Shown here: piece after piece, positions 39,701 to 51,362 of the stretch | How the letters are laid out: the number at the start of each line of letters is the position of its first letter | Numbering within the stretch: position 1 is the stretch's first letter | Source of the DNA: Varroa destructor | Taxonomy: Eukaryota > Arthropoda > Arachnida > Mesostigmata > Varroidae | Direction: 5' to 3' | Assembly (NCBI RefSeq): GCF_002443255.2 | Contig: NW_019211456.1 | Coordinates: 38,013,042 to 38,077,041, forward strand | DNA: 64,000 nucleotides | The notes under the pieces: model-generated | The model's input: the letters and a program-made list of their open reading frames with translations, nothing else | Databases searched by the model: none | What the model was told of the DNA's origin: nothing | Position numbers and translations under genes: made by a program

Positions 39701-40280
39701 TCCGCCAGGACCAAATGGACCTTTTGCCGCACATTCTTCAAGGATATAGTTCACCATCTGTTCGAGATGGTTAACTATGGCTGCTACGTCATCCTGACGC
39801 ACCGATAGGCTGGAAAGAAATTCCAAACGGTATCCAGAAATTAAGTATTCAATCAACGAAAAGCAGCAAATACACGCAAAATTGCATCACAGTCTAGGTG
39901 GTGGCATCTTGTAAAATCGTACGATCAACTAGCGACAGAAATTCTCTCCATTTGGTTATATAGCATATGTACCATATTCCTCAGGCCATATTTGGCTTAA
40001 AGTGATAACTTCAATCAATGTATGCGATGAACCAATTATTTAAGCAGATTTTTCTGTAGTACGCAATCAATTGGTACAAGACTACTTTTACCCACAACAA
40101 CAACACAAATTATTTTCTTTTATAGAAGTACCTAAGCGAAAGGTCCCATCGTTGCATAAGAGCACTAGCTTGCGTGCAGTGTTCCCGAAAGGCTTCAAGA
40201 AGTGTTCGCGGATCAGCATTTTTGAGAATGGCGGCCGGTCGACGAAGACGGAACGAGCCCTGTTTACGAAGCCAGCTCAT
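33596..40280 (-). CDS. FHIP1: FHIP1, FTS and Hook-interacting protein (FAM160A family), complete 12-exon gene
   Basis: Coding exons on the minus strand: 40132-40280, 39488-39809, 38999-39183, 38430-38647, 37883-38028, 37565-37683, 36755-36970, 36168-36508, 35486-35814, 34916-35116, 34411-34691, 33596-33794. All introns are GT-AG, phases agree at every join, and the exons sum to 2706 nt (901 aa plus TAG). Family landmarks appear in the expected order: MSWLR start, VFSLLVPYVHREGQLGHQAR, HSNFCPILATGLSGLYS, HGFLIPVMGPALYQS, YLIPCSHVMVSH, LYPQPLLRSFLL and the C-terminal EFVKELAAISQEHS. The MSWLR start and this tail favour FHIP1 (human FHIP1A/1B) over FHIP2. The family bridges the FTS-Hook complex to early endosomes for dynein transport. 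Length is slightly below human FHIP1B. An in-frame ATG at 40340 would add 20 residues; 40280 is preferred because MSWLR resembles the family start. Unusual: Ser/Pro- and Gln-rich insertions in exons 2, 8 and 9. Confidence 0.95.
34411..34691 (-). CDS. FHIP1: FHIP1 coding exon 11 (residues 743-835)
   Basis: Encodes VLCGLRHKIEQL, NYPVLLSRAREFFAARE and, near the end, RRRSLGTFFRKFSAL, matching the vertebrate RRPSLGELL motif. Phase-2 end at GTACGT. Confidence 0.93.
34916..35116 (-). CDS. FHIP1: FHIP1 coding exon 10 (residues 676-742)
   Basis: Encodes DIGPFLTQVLSRLECITIND, then VYTNLQLTSLISRLALYPQP, LLRSFLLSQEIVFQPSIRSL. Vertebrate FHIP1 has VYVNFLLTGLVAQLACHPQP and LLRSFLLNTNMVFQPSVKSL here. Exactly 67 codons between GCTAG and a GTATTG donor. 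Confidence 0.95.
35486..35814 (-). CDS. FHIP1: FHIP1 coding exon 9 (residues 566-675)
   Basis: Opens with IRACRDACQVWSRNYDG (vertebrate ACRTWSAPYDG), then a linker of about 80 residues rich in Gly, Ser and Asn that includes a run of six glutamines (NQQQQQQH) encoded by CAA and CAG codons. Donor GTAATT at phase 0. The Gln run makes length variation between individuals plausible (inference). Confidence 0.92.
36168..36508 (-). CDS. FHIP1: FHIP1 coding exon 8 (residues 452-565)
   Basis: Starts YLIPCSHVMVSHRERMRDVD, then FCVTAQRLLSLAP, followed by a Ser/Asn/Ala-rich linker, and ends QISYLAYLLDAKNG. In vertebrates the same position also holds a long disordered linker between two helical halves. 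Donor GTAAGA, phase 1. Confidence 0.92.
36755..36970 (-). CDS. FHIP1: FHIP1 coding exon 7 (residues 380-451)
   Basis: Encodes YLELFLRKVTEPRLMRVFL, RIGAHSKLAIVTIALFKTLL and LNCEEVMFELVF, corresponding to vertebrate YLELFLRSISEP and IGSNSRLCMVSLSLFRTLL. Consensus donor GTAAGT. The following 246-nt intron contains a short (TA)n tract at 36679-36694. Confidence 0.93.
37565..37683 (-). CDS. FHIP1: FHIP1 coding exon 6 (residues 341-379)
   Basis: Short exon after ATTTTCAG encoding VSHPLVRDQLLDYLLHGFL and IPVMGPALYQS, highly conserved in the family. The stretch NTDEIVTTTV replaces the vertebrate SVEEMIASTA. The donor GTAATT is in phase 2; choosing it restores the frame into exon 7. Confidence 0.9.
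37883..38028 (-). CDS. FHIP1: FHIP1 coding exon 5 (residues 292-340)
   Basis: Encodes LSGLYSVLPRKLEV, GEDWYRLSEED and CSLEFCNAVTQ, the counterpart of the vertebrate LPRKIEV...DDWH...SLEFCNAV segment. Donor GTAACG after a phase-0 end. A 199-nt intron follows. Confidence 0.94.
38430..38647 (-). CDS. FHIP1: FHIP1 coding exon 4 (residues 219-291)
   Basis: Acceptor CTTTTGCAG. This is the most conserved block: PPRFLVFSLLVPYVHREG, GQLGHQARDALLLCM and NHSNFCPILATG. It ends in phase 1 at GTAATA. The glycine codon split across the junction belongs to the family's ATGLS motif, which confirms the join. Confidence 0.95.
38999..39183 (-). CDS. FHIP1: FHIP1 coding exon 3 (residues 158-218)
   Basis: Begins after TTTCAG and encodes LLYQKGFLSPLQKLL, ERRLVALLNTLCVTLSQNAD and LLQIFF, matching the family's first helical repeats. 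It ends in phase 2 before GTGGGT; the split codon is completed as Asn by exon 4. Confidence 0.9.
39488..39809 (-). CDS. FHIP1: FHIP1 coding exon 2 (residues 50-157)
   Basis: Acceptor TTTCTTTCCAG. The exon carries the family segment QDDVAAIVNHLEQMVNYILE, then a Gly/Pro and Ser-rich insert of about 45 residues (GPFGPGG through SSSTSSSAPSPAPS), then ILDYILDNYVLEKVLDWSLQ and EEQLRIFE. The insert is not a usual feature of vertebrate FHIP1. It ends in phase 0 at GTTAGC. Confidence 0.92.
40132..40280 (-). CDS. FHIP1: FHIP1 coding exon 1 (residues 1-49)
   Basis: Start exon, from MSWLRKQGSFRLRRP through ILKNADP, the conserved N-terminal segment that precedes the helical repeat domain. It ends in phase 2 at a GTACTT donor. 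The adjoining intron (39810-40131) is 322 nt. A 5' UTR boundary cannot be seen. Confidence 0.9.
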
Positions 40281-42613
40281 CTCGAAACAAATTTTAAAAT
40301 CAGCGGAACAGAACCCCACCGATTTTTCGACTACCCCCACAGAACTCTCTGATCACAGGTCGCTGTGGGCGCCAAGAAGGCGGGCTGTCACCCGCCCGAA
40401 GCTAACACCATTACTGCAATTAAAAAGTGGAAACGGACAAAATGAATGTTAGTGGAAATACACGGATAAATAGTACGCGGTCTAACTGCAACGGTAAAGT
40501 AACGACATCCGCTTAGACAAGTTCGTGCAAGTTACGAATGGTATTCTCGTTTTAGTTCGTAGCGTGAAATTATAAATAGTACATTACTCCTTTTGCTAAT
40601 ATTTAAACTGATTAAATGAATTGTCTGAAAAAAATCCAAGAATGCACAGAACGGGCAAGAATTGTTGCTTCACAGAAATGGTCGAATTCGCATTAAAACA
40701 TTTTCACGATTGCTTTGCCGTGGATCTGGAGCAAACTGACGCAACTCTGTCAGAGGCAATGCAGCCTTTTTGTCGGTGCAGCTCAAAAATATTGTACCGT
40801 CAGTGTGTGAGAAAAAACTAGTTCAGTAATTAGCATCCATGCTCCGAACTGATCCGCACACACGAGGCGCCACTCTTAACAAGAAAGCAACTCTATCAGC
40901 TTGACCTTAAGTTGCCAATAACTTTTTTTTATTTAGAGGCTTATACCCGGCCGCGTTTTACTATCATTGAAAAGTCGTGTAACTATCCCCCACATCACAC
41001 GAAAGGCGTTGCTAATAGCATTCATAATAGTATTGCTTCATTCGTAACATCCGCTCTAATTAGATGGTATTAGGTGCCTGGTAAATATACCTTTCCGATT
41101 ATTAATCGTAAGTTAATTTGTGACATATTTGCATAATAAATAAGTCTGATAATTGTTATAATTGATCCCTCTAACTTTGCTTGCCAAGTTCAAATATTAG
41201 ATCACAGCTTTTCAGACAATCTTGCCTCGTATTCAAAGATACAATTAGACGTAGACACGACAAAAAGAGACAACTCCTAAGATGAGACATATTTCTCTAT
41301 CATAAGTAGGCTAAGATCATCTCTGAACCCGTGTGTAACGGTAAATAGTAAATAGGCCTAAAACTTTCGATAATTAGATGGTCAATGCATCAAGCCTTCA
41401 CACAGTTAAATATATTTTGATAAGAGTACAACGTATGGTATTACATATTTCACATAAAATAACGTGCTTATTCTATTATTTCGAACACTAGATGTTAGTT
41501 ATTTCCAGGGAAACATTCAAACTGATGAAGAAATTTTTCTCTTTATAGGGCCACATTCGCTCTCTAACGAACCCATATGGGTCGGAGGTCTGCGTCATAA
41601 CAGACTGAGTTTATAAAATGACTTCTTGAAGCTGAATCCATGAAGATAAAGCTTGATTACTGACCTTTAAGTATCGACTCTGACAGCAACAGTATTGCAG
41701 CTAACAAGTCTCCGAATTGGCTCAGCAGCAAAGTGCAGTATTAAACTTCCAAAACGGCTTCATCTATTGTGAAGCCATCTCGAGAGATTTCCAGTTCCTT
41801 TTCGTTTTTTTTCCTAATACACTTTGTATCAAGCTAAAACTCGTTGACTCACACCCACGACGATTTTAAATTAATCACGCTTCTAGCTATTTCCACAGTT
41901 GTTGTTGTTATTATTCAGTGTAGTGCAACGCTTGGGGTGGGTTTAAGTTCTTACTCATTAATTCGCTCGTAGCAGCAACACGTTATACTAAAAGAAACAA
42001 TAAAGAACTTTCGGAATCCCCTCAAAACATTGCGTGGTGTTGTTGTGAGTTCCGTCGTTAGTAGTACAACTTAACGCAGCCATTAGAACGTAATGTTTGT
42101 TATACACTCGAATCTATACACCTCCCTTGTGTTCCATTTCTGCTTAAATCCATCTTGCTCTCTTCTTGCAGATCTGCAAGGGATTATCACGTTTAAACAC
42201 AGACTTTTTTTTCATTACATCGTTGCTATGAGAAGATCGTGCTCACAAGAAGGAACATTTATTCGAACCACTCCGACGAGGGTAACAATCTCACGCCACC
42301 GATCATGCGCAGTCAGCACTACTGCTGTAAATGACTGCTACCGCGTGACGTCGATATCCTCTATGGCAGATGTCAGACGAATCTGTTGCAATTAAGAAGA
42401 TCGCGACACTGCTATTACTATCACCATTACGAATAGATTTACCTGCGCCGCTGAAACAGTAATTCTGCTTGGCTAATCGACAATGTGATAAAATTGTCTT
42501 TTCGTCTACTTCCAATAAAATGTACAGTAGATACATAAAGGCATATTTATGATGATTGTTTAGGATAAGATCTAATTAGGACTGTAAAATTCATGCAATG
42601 CATAACACTATAA

Positions 42614-42633
42614 GCTCTCTCTCTCTCTCTCTC
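42614..42633 (+). repeat. (CT)n microsatellite
   Basis: Nine uninterrupted CT units. GAGA-factor type proteins bind such tracts in insects; no promoter evidence is visible here. Confidence 0.9.
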
Positions 42634-45600
42634 ATGTAAAAGCTAACGTCTTCAAACGCTAAGGAAACATACTCCTACGATGGAGTCCACTTTCTTTTTG
42701 CCCACCGGGGCGCCTTATTACCAGAGTAGCGCAATCGCATCCTAAACGCGGCAGTTTAGTTGAGAGGTTCGTAATGTAACAGTCAGCAAGGCGAAACAGG
42801 TCGTAGGCGATCATAGACTTGCCTTAATACCACTGGGTTGATAACAGGTCGCGTGTCTTCCGTGACGTTTTTGTGATTTAACACACACCTACATAGTATT
42901 GAGCACGTCAATCAGTCCTCATGTTACACTCATAATATCTATTAGAGTCGTTACTGAATACTGCCTGTAGGTAGACTAAAAACATGTTCTCCGTCGACTA
43001 GAATAAACAGCGCTTATTATAATCGGCTCCACCTGAAGGACGAGAATATGAATCAGATAACTATAGCACATATTCTCCTTCAGAATCTCCGAGTCAAGAA
43101 AGGGTATGAACTGTAATAAGCTGGCAGCGTTGATACAAGTAGCTCAGTTCCTCGCAAGATAATGGCCTAAGTTGACGGGAATGAAGTTCACCGGCACATT
43201 AAGATAAGAATCTTATCATTATCAAAGGAAACTTCTCAACAATAAGCCGCTACCGAGAAGCTTTTACCCGATTCAAGAAAAGGCGTCGTCCAGTTAAATC
43301 GACGCATGGACCTGCATACGGTCGTAATACTATTAATTCTAAGAACGACCAACCCTCTAGCGGAAATGGCCAGAACCCGCCAGGCATGCAACATCGCTAT
43401 CGACAGATACTATTGTACAGTTAACTGCGTGATAAAATAAAAAACGCGTAGAATATCTGAATCCTCACGTTTAGAAAACACTTGATAACGTGCCTGTGTC
43501 AACTAAGCGACCTCTGTCTCTATTCATAATAATAAAAGAGGTTCCATTGTCTTTTTCATCACTTATATTAAGCAGTACATGTTCTATAATCATGAAACAT
43601 AATTACCTATACAAGAAGCTTGTTTGTGAATTGCGTTTACTGCACCGATATACCGTAAAGCAGTAACTGGGACCGCACGGTCATTCCAACCCATTTAGCC
43701 CGTTTAAAATCAAAATATTATATCCTGAAAGGTAACTTAGTCGAACAAGAATTCCAATGGCTTCCGTTTAGAACGAAATAGAATGATGATTGACACAATG
43801 CTTCAGTGAAAGGACGAGAACAGTTGTGTGACTATTTTTGCAGTTGCTGTTTTGACCGTTAACCGCTATATGCGACTGGTATGCGTAAGGAAGATAAGGC
43901 CAGGACATCATAGAAAGGCGCAATTTATACAGACCGACGGCAAACTAAAATTTATTAAAGGTAAATGTTATCGTCGACCTTACGTTGCCGATAACGCGCT
44001 TAGGAAATTGAATATTGAAGCAAAAACCGCGAAAGAGCCTGGAGTAATTAAATTATATCGGGTCCCTACAGATTACCTGAATATATATCTGCATATGTAC
44101 AAGTCGAAATTAGAATGCCGATGCCTCCTTCTATGCTTATACCTAACAATTATATTTCATGCAATGTTAAATAAATTATTCTAAGGGCTAAGCACATATC
44201 GAAGAAAAAAATTTAGGCTGAATGCTTCAAGCTCAACGCGGTTTAAATAAGCTTTATTTCACACTGGTCTCGCCACAGCATGCAGCGGTAATCAGTAAAC
44301 TATGTAGTGGATATAGCAGCTATATCAAAACTCGTACAAAAAGGGATTTACCCGTTCGTAAAGATAAACGCTTACAGTTCAAGCAATGTAATGGAAATAC
44401 GTTTCTTCTGGTCACCTATCAAGCAAGCATAGTATTAAACTGTCAAAGAAAACAAGAACATTTCCTATTCACTTCATACTTTAACATACTATTCACTTAA
44501 AATCTAACGAGTATTAGTACGCCAACAATAAACACGCGGAACGAACCGCATAGTAGACGTTGATGCTTGGCAAGTAAACTAACGAGTAATTAGCCTGTTT
44601 ACAGTCGAAAGACCGTTTGTCACCAGGTTTTAAAGTATCGACAAATTACGATACATCATTTGACCGCCTAGCAAAATTCGCTCAATCAATGTACCTGTCT
44701 ATCCGTCTGCTCTCGCTCATTTGCTTCGTTGAAGCTTTTCTTTTAACCGTCCAAACATTTCTGAGCGACCAAAGCGTTGCCCGTTGTAGGAAAAAAGCTA
44801 ATAGAGTCAAACGCCAAGAAAGACGATAGCTTGCTAATAAAAAGCAGACAGCTTCTAATAATAGCCCAATTGTTTTCGCAAAATTGCTCTACCTTAAATA
44901 AAAGTAAAAACAAAATCAGATCATTAGAATCTGTACAGAGAGGCAATATTCGGATTAGTATTTCATCTTAAATAACTCGACCAGTACAGTCGACTGATTC
45001 GCCTAGATAACTAACTTTTAATCAGTTATTGGTGAGCCAATTAAATACTATTTAGCTGAAATAGACTACGGAACTGATATTTCGTCTAACACAGACAATG
45101 TAAATTATTTGTTTGATTAACGGAGGTTGTTGGACTGGTTTCCGCTATCCAAAACTGGCTAATATATTGATAAGTCAATAATGATGTCCTGCAGAAAGCT
45201 TAGACCCGTTAGTTTAGGCCGTTTGGTCAATTTCAAGCAAGGAACTTCTTCTGCCGTAAAACAGTGGACCTTTTCCCATATTCAGAAAGTGAATTTACCG
45301 CCTTCCTCTGAAGGATTATCTAGAATCATCAATAGCCGATGAAAACATGCTGTAACAAACGGTAGGTATCACAGTTTATCTCAAGCAACCTATAGCTGCA
45401 GTTACGCTCACAATGGATAAGTTTAGTGAATGTCAAATGGAAAGGAATGACAAATATCCTATTCTGTTGGAAAGGTCACGATTTGTCGAGAGCTATCCCA
45501 ATGGTAACCTCTTCTAATATGGGGCGAAAACGAGCACCGACCAATGAGTAACTCAAGCCGATCGTGTTTGTAGAGTTTCCGTTTAGCTAAAAAATACCAA

Positions 45601-47092
45601 GATGCGCCATACGTTCGCCATCTTAGTGTTAATATTTTTTAGTATTTGCTGCTATTGTTCCACGCGATGACTAACTGGTTAGTGTACCCTGCAGATAAGT
45701 GATGCAGGACCAATGTTCTAATAGAATTAATATTGATAGTTGTTTAGTTGATCACTGTTCCTTTAATCGGATTACTCATGCTATCAAACCACGCATCTTG
45801 CTTGACACAGGGTAAGATAAAAAATATTCAAAGCTTTGAAGAGCCTTACACATTATTTTTATCAGAGAGGATACGATGGCTGTGTCTCAGCAAATGCATC
45901 AAGTAAATCTTTTCCCTTAAAAAATAATGTATGTGAAACACGAATAGGCAACCTCTACTAGAAAATAATATACTAACACATAATAGAACGATCGAACATC
46001 GAGCGTTAGACAAAGTTCTACGATAGTTAGTGGAAACGACATGAGATAAGTCGACACGACTGATTGGCTAATATAATGGTAACAAAAATAACAAAAGCGG
46101 TCGCCTAGCATCAAGTATGCGCCTTGTTCGACGAAAAATTCGTTTTGCATAGGCCATTTCTTCAAGTGTCAACGATACTGTAACGTTCCGTATGTGGTGC
46201 ATGCAGAATGAAGCTTCTATCGCAAGCTTTTTTTTGCTCTACCATAGTACCAATGTTCATTATACTGCTGTATGTCAAATTCAATTTAGCGGAGATACTG
46301 TCATTTTTTGTGTCGCTCGCACCTGATAGGGCTTCAATCATGACCCTGTATCATTGTTCCATCGCTATAGCTTTTTTTGCAGGAAACTATTCCCGAGCGT
46401 TTCGAAATAAAACCACCTGTACCTTTTTTGGCTCTCTCGCGCCACAAATTGGAGTCACGGGCACCTGGAGACGTCCTGCGAACTGCCAGCCACATTTTCT
46501 GGCATCGGAGAATGACGTTTTTTTAGTTACCGCGACAGCAGTTAAAACCACAAATGGAAAGTTACACATGTCTATTGTGGCCACCGCGCTTTGGATTTTG
46601 CTTGAAAATCTTCACTAGGTATGACCAAAGGAAAAAGATTTTGTTGCTACTCATAGTGAGCTTCCTACAGTATGCGAATTCGCCTAACCTTTAATACAAA
46701 GGCCATGCACGGATTGGGAAGTTCGGAAAACTAAGAAGAACAGTTACATGACAGACTGGATTATGCCAGAGTTGATTCATGATAATATGAAATAGTATAA
46801 AAAGAACGAGACAAACCCGTTAACAACGTACTGCGCCGTGTATTACAACGAACCTTGTACACCGATAATGGTAGCTAGCACCATACACATGATTAATCTG
46901 TAGGTCTGAACGTCATCCGTTGACATATTATGAGTTTTTAAGGAACGATTCTCAGCATTCCTTCACACTACCATGTATGTCTACTATGAATCGTCAAATC
47001 GCAACAGTACACAAAACGTTCAATTAAAAAATAATTACTACTGAAATAAATTTGCTAAAGGTACCATGCTAAGTTAAACATTGAGCCACTCA

Positions 47093-47111
47093 GGAAGAGA
47101 GAGAGAGAGAG
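47093..47111 (+). repeat. (GA)n microsatellite
   Basis: About nine GA units upstream of a G+C-richer stretch (47.1-47.6 kb). Confidence 0.9.
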
Positions 47112-47373
47112 ACTCAAATGCATCTCAAAAACGCACCGTAAAAGAGGAAATATTTTTACCATTTGGTCCGCGTTCACCGCTGCTTGCTAGCTTGCTTTAT
47201 ATCTGTTTAGGACGGGCAGGAAGTAAATCTGGCAACAAAAAGTTTCGGTTTCGAAGCGAAGCGGAATGACCAACAAGTACGTAGATTTTTCTTTATTCTT
47301 CCTTTCGCCTCGGCGGTGAAGTCGGACCCCAGCGATTTTGTGGACTTCGTATTCCGGCTAAAAGCTCCCACTG

Positions 47374-47392
47374 GCAGCAGCAGCAGCAGCAG
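47374..47392 (+). repeat. (CAG)n tract
   Basis: Six CAG units. The plus-strand frame around it (SHWQQQQQQESYKLEH) is open from 47284 to about 47515 without an ATG; no homologue recognised. Confidence 0.85.
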
Positions 47393-48013
47393 GAATCTTA
47401 CAAATTAGAACACATTCCGCCGGCAGCTTCGGTCATATCCTTGGGTTCGAATTGCTTGGCTAAATGGTACAATGTTCGCACACTTGTCAGCAGGTGTCAT
47501 CCGGATGGTGTCGTGTGATGTTTGGATGTGTACGCGCTACAAAAGCTATTCGAATGAGGAAGCTAGGAAAGAATGCAAAGTTACATCTCGACGGCATCAA
47601 TGGTGATGACAGGAGCGACCCCTGGGGTCTTATTGTAACACCAATGATTTCGTGTCGCACGAGCAAAATTATTTGCATGACTGCCATTGACGTCTAGTAA
47701 ATAGCCGACTAATAGTACACTAACATAGTTGGAAATCGACATGATACAAAGGCGGACGCCAGAACAACTCGACAAGCAAAACAAAAGGTGAAGTAGCTAT
47801 CCGGCTCACTGAGAACGAATCCGGATCGTCGCATAATTATAAAATGCTATGACTAATAGAAACAACCGACTTATAGCGTTTCCCGACACATTCAGGAACA
47901 CAACATGCTTTGCAACAAATAAAATGTCACATTATTTCACCTACAATCAACATACACATGACAGCGGTGAATATCGGACAGTATCGGAGGAGCGCGGACA
48001 GTTGTAGTGTCAG

Positions 48014-48127
48014 CTAGATGGGCTTCAAAATCTGCACGGCGCCTTTGGCGATAAAAGGACCGATAACGGGACCTAAGTAGCCAAAAGCACCCCATAGTAA
48101 TTCCAGTCGGTGGAAATCATTCCAAAA
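48014..48127 (-). CDS. Candidate terminal coding exon of an unidentified hydrophobic protein
   Basis: After an acceptor-like ATGAGTTAG, 37 codons run to TAG: FWNDFHRLELLWGAFGYLGP then VIGPFIAKGAVQILKPI. Base composition and codon choice look coding (mixed G/C third positions in AT-rich DNA), and the peptide resembles a membrane hairpin end. A consensus donor (GCG|GTAAGTAGT) lies at 48475/48474 upstream on the same strand and would join in phase 0 to give SRSYEKAQAFWND, but that upstream piece is very short and has no start. I do not recognise the protein. The length is short enough for chance. Confidence 0.3.
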   Translation of the reverse strand, partial: FWNDFHRLELLWGAFGYLGPVIGPFIAKGAVQILKPI

Positions 48128-50975
48128 CTAACTCATAAATAAACAATAGATGTACTGTTCATATTATTACCAAATAGGTCAGCGTAAAGTTCGAGTAGAA
48201 TTTCCTTACATTTCAGGTAAAGGTTAAAGAGGCGCGTATTCTTCTTTATTCTATAATATCGCTTCCACAAAATGTTCTCTTGTCAACATATAACACAAAC
48301 TTCCTAAGAAGTACAGTATCTGATTGGGAATGAATAGAAGTGCCGTATAAAGCGATGCAATTCGCATCATCTTTTCATATACATGTAGATGAACGTATAG
48401 TTCATTCAGCGTTTGCAGGCAATTGAAATCACTTCTTACTAGTTCCAGTTAGTTACCTTCTGGACACTACTTACCGCTTGCGCTTTCTCGTACGAGCGGC
48501 TGCCCTGACGACAAATTTATATCCACAGACAGCGTATCACTTAGAGTTTTTATTTTCGGTATAACTATTATTGTACAGGCACTTTTTTCACTCTAGTACA
48601 TCCTGAGGGAACTTATTTCAGCATAGCCCGTGGTTGAAAAGGATACATTTTAATCATCCATGCACATCAACACTAATGAACTGAACATCTCGGACCGAAT
48701 CATTCATTCGCTTACGTTCGTACAAGTCGCCAAACCGTTATAGTGTCAATGGAGATAACCGTACATCGACTGACCAAGACTATTTATATACTGCACTCCA
48801 ACAACGGCCGCATACTAAATGACTTAAAAAGCTGTTGATGATATGCAACTGATCAGCCGTGTCTATTGCCTCGAGAGATCCATACACTGAGTTGCCGGAC
48901 AATTACGCTAATCGTAGCGGTAGTACCAGCTGCGCTGGCGGTGTCGACTACACTGTCTTACGACTGATTCCTCTCTTTATGCCGTTCTTGTAGCACATAA
49001 TCTACATAATAGTAAAATATGTACCAATAAATATAACTAGACTGACAATAATCGTAGTAGTATCACTACAATTTAATAGCAACAGTAGGCTGTGTACGGC
49101 GCACAGCTGCCACTGCGGCTGTTGACGACACGGAAAAAAACAAGAAAGACCCACAGCAGTAATATTCTCTCAAGAGATAATATAGTCCGCTAGCTGCCTT
49201 TAGCAGTGTATGTAACTCCCTATTTACTCACGGGGCGCCCGATATCCTGATCGCCCCTTCGTCCGGTCGTCTGCTCGTTTTTCCGATGACCTGCAGCCTC
49301 TTGCAGTTGCTTGGACTGTAGCGGCTGCTATCTGTTCGCGAATGTTTAGTGAGCGGCCAGTGTATGTCCGCTAAATATTCAGTGGAACACAGTTTATCTG
49401 CTGGTTGACGCACTTAGCCCGTCATCGAGCTGGCAGGGGGCAGAAAAAAGAGAGAGAAGGTTGAGAGCTGGGCTAGACGGTCGCTGTGGAGACGTTGAAT
49501 AGCCTATTGCCGGTAGTCATGCGACAGCGAATAGACAGATTGGTTGCTTTAACATCAGCCTGATCGAGAGCAGACGACATTACGACGACTAGCGCCATCT
49601 TGAATTAAGACAACGACACGGTCTAATGTGAGTGTCGAACGACAAACGTGTAACGCGCAAGTTGCAGCTCCAACAGCTGAGCAAGCGGAACCAGGTTTCG
49701 TCACCAAACCAAGATTCAGGGAGAAAGAATCTTTTCTTACTGTTTTAAGTACAAGTTCGCATGTAAATCGTCGCGTTGCGTTAAAACAGACTACATTGAG
49801 TAACATGGAGGATGATTGCTTCTACGGCTGCGGCTGTTTTAAAGTGCAATTTTGATAAAGGCTGATAAAGTAGATAGATAACTAACTAACGTGCCGGTTA
49901 GCTACTTGATCTCCTGGCGGCGTTCAGTTATTGGCGACACAGTATAACTGTCAGGCAACGTCAGCTATTATACCTCTCTAGGTCTAACCTTATTTAAATT
50001 TTTTTTTTTTGAAATGTTAAAGGTCTCCGCCTTTGTCCCGTTGTTATTACACAAAGCGTCATTCATAAATTTATTTGCGGAAAGCACATGTTGAATGCAA
50101 TACACGCATATTCATTTATATTAAAACTGTTTAGCTGAGTCGCATATGACATCATGTACTATTGAACCGTAATCTTTATTGCGCTTAATAAAATTGTATT
50201 GAATTTAATTCGGCTAGCGCTCGCTTAGCAGAGGCGTATACACTGACTGCTCGGTGGCATCGCCTTTGAATCAAGAGTGTTACTACTAAATCAATCCTAA
50301 ACTATTATATTTTATAAGGCTAGTAATATCTTATATAAGGCATTGCTAACTCTATGAGCCGCTGATCACCGTGTTACTGGATATACTCCTTTTGGAACTC
50401 GAAAACACGTCACTTTCGTGGCTGTAATAGCTGCCGTGTGTTAGTACAAAAACAGTTGTTGGAAATGCCTAAAATGAGCTTCAAACATCAACTCGATTTA
50501 GATGACTGTTTATTATCGATCAAAAAAGCTGACATGAGACAAGCGAATATTCAGCACATAGTCGTATTGTTGTACGCAGACACCCTCGTCTATAGCTTCC
50601 TATGAGAAGGTGAGCTGGTGTACCAATTACCTTTGGGAGTATACCTCTGAAGTGCATAGTTCATTTTAGTTAATTGTATCTTAGAAAGCGCAATAAAAAC
50701 TGAAATATAAAACAGGTTCGTGAGAATTTGACGAAACTGCATTAGGTGTTACGCTTACAATAATGATGCTTTATCTAAAACTTAGTTTATTTGGAAATTG
50801 TTTTGTTTTTTTTTTAGTAATTGGGTACATTGTGACGTTTCGTAATCTTCAATGCTTTGAAGACGCGACCTGTTCCTGCGAATGACACATTCAATGACTG
50901 CTAAACCCTTAAAACATAAAGAAAGATACAGATCACATTTAGACCTATGTATCTTGGAAAGCTATGCCTAGGTTG

Positions 50976-50991
50976 GCCAGCTGTACAGCTG
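50976..50991. repeat. 16-bp perfect palindrome
   Basis: CCAGCTGTACAGCTGG reads the same on both strands. It includes two CAGCTG E-box-type cores. Confidence 0.7.
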
Positions 50992-51257
50992 GAAAAAAAG
51001 CCCTTTGATTTTTTTCTCTAAAGATTAAAGCTGACGGTTAATACGTAAGGTAATCCCATCCCCGCTAGTATAAGAGAGACTAGGGATAATAAGAGTGTGA
51101 TATTTATCAATATTCTTTCAATTGACAGGTTTCTACTAAATTTCACTGGCCATACGCGTGATGAGACTCTTTCACGCTTAATACAATCACCTTATATTAT
51201 GCTTGGTATCTCCGTTAGCTATTTATCAGACGAATGGCTACATGGCTGGCTCATGTC

Positions 51258-51362
51258 AGCACGAAACGAACTATGTGTCTATGCCTGAGTTCGAACCTAA
51301 ACCACAACGGGTCGCTTCTTAAGATTAGCAGGCAAAATGCGGTACCCACTAAGCTATCACGG
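51258..51362 (-). mobile_element. tRNA-derived SINE-like copy A
   Basis: On the minus strand the sequence reads as a tRNA-like unit: GTGATAGCTTAGTGGG (A box at about 51345-51360), CCTGCTAATC resembling a tRNA-Ser(GCT) anticodon loop, then GGTTCGAACTC (B box, 51288-51298). It aligns with copy B at 58529-58626 from the A-box region through the tail (GGCAT.GAC..AT then TTCGTTTCGT). The cloverleaf stems do not pair fully and the homology extends beyond the tRNA-like part, so this is a SINE and not a tRNA gene. Confidence 0.55.

Noticed and set aside
40071..40452. Plus-strand frames over 40.07-40.45 kb
   Set aside because: They are shadows of FHIP1 exon 1 on the minus strand.
43828..44184. Plus-strand 118-codon frame
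   Set aside because: No ATG at the listed start (GTG), no splice context and no recognised motif.
46208..46618. Plus-strand 136-codon frame
   Set aside because: No recognisable family, runs of Phe come from T-tracts, and the opposite strand is open over part of it; left as unsupported.
51258..51362. A tRNA-Ser gene
   Set aside because: Acceptor and anticodon stems do not pair well, the segment is too long between boxes, and homology with 58.5 kb extends past the tRNA part; a SINE fits better.
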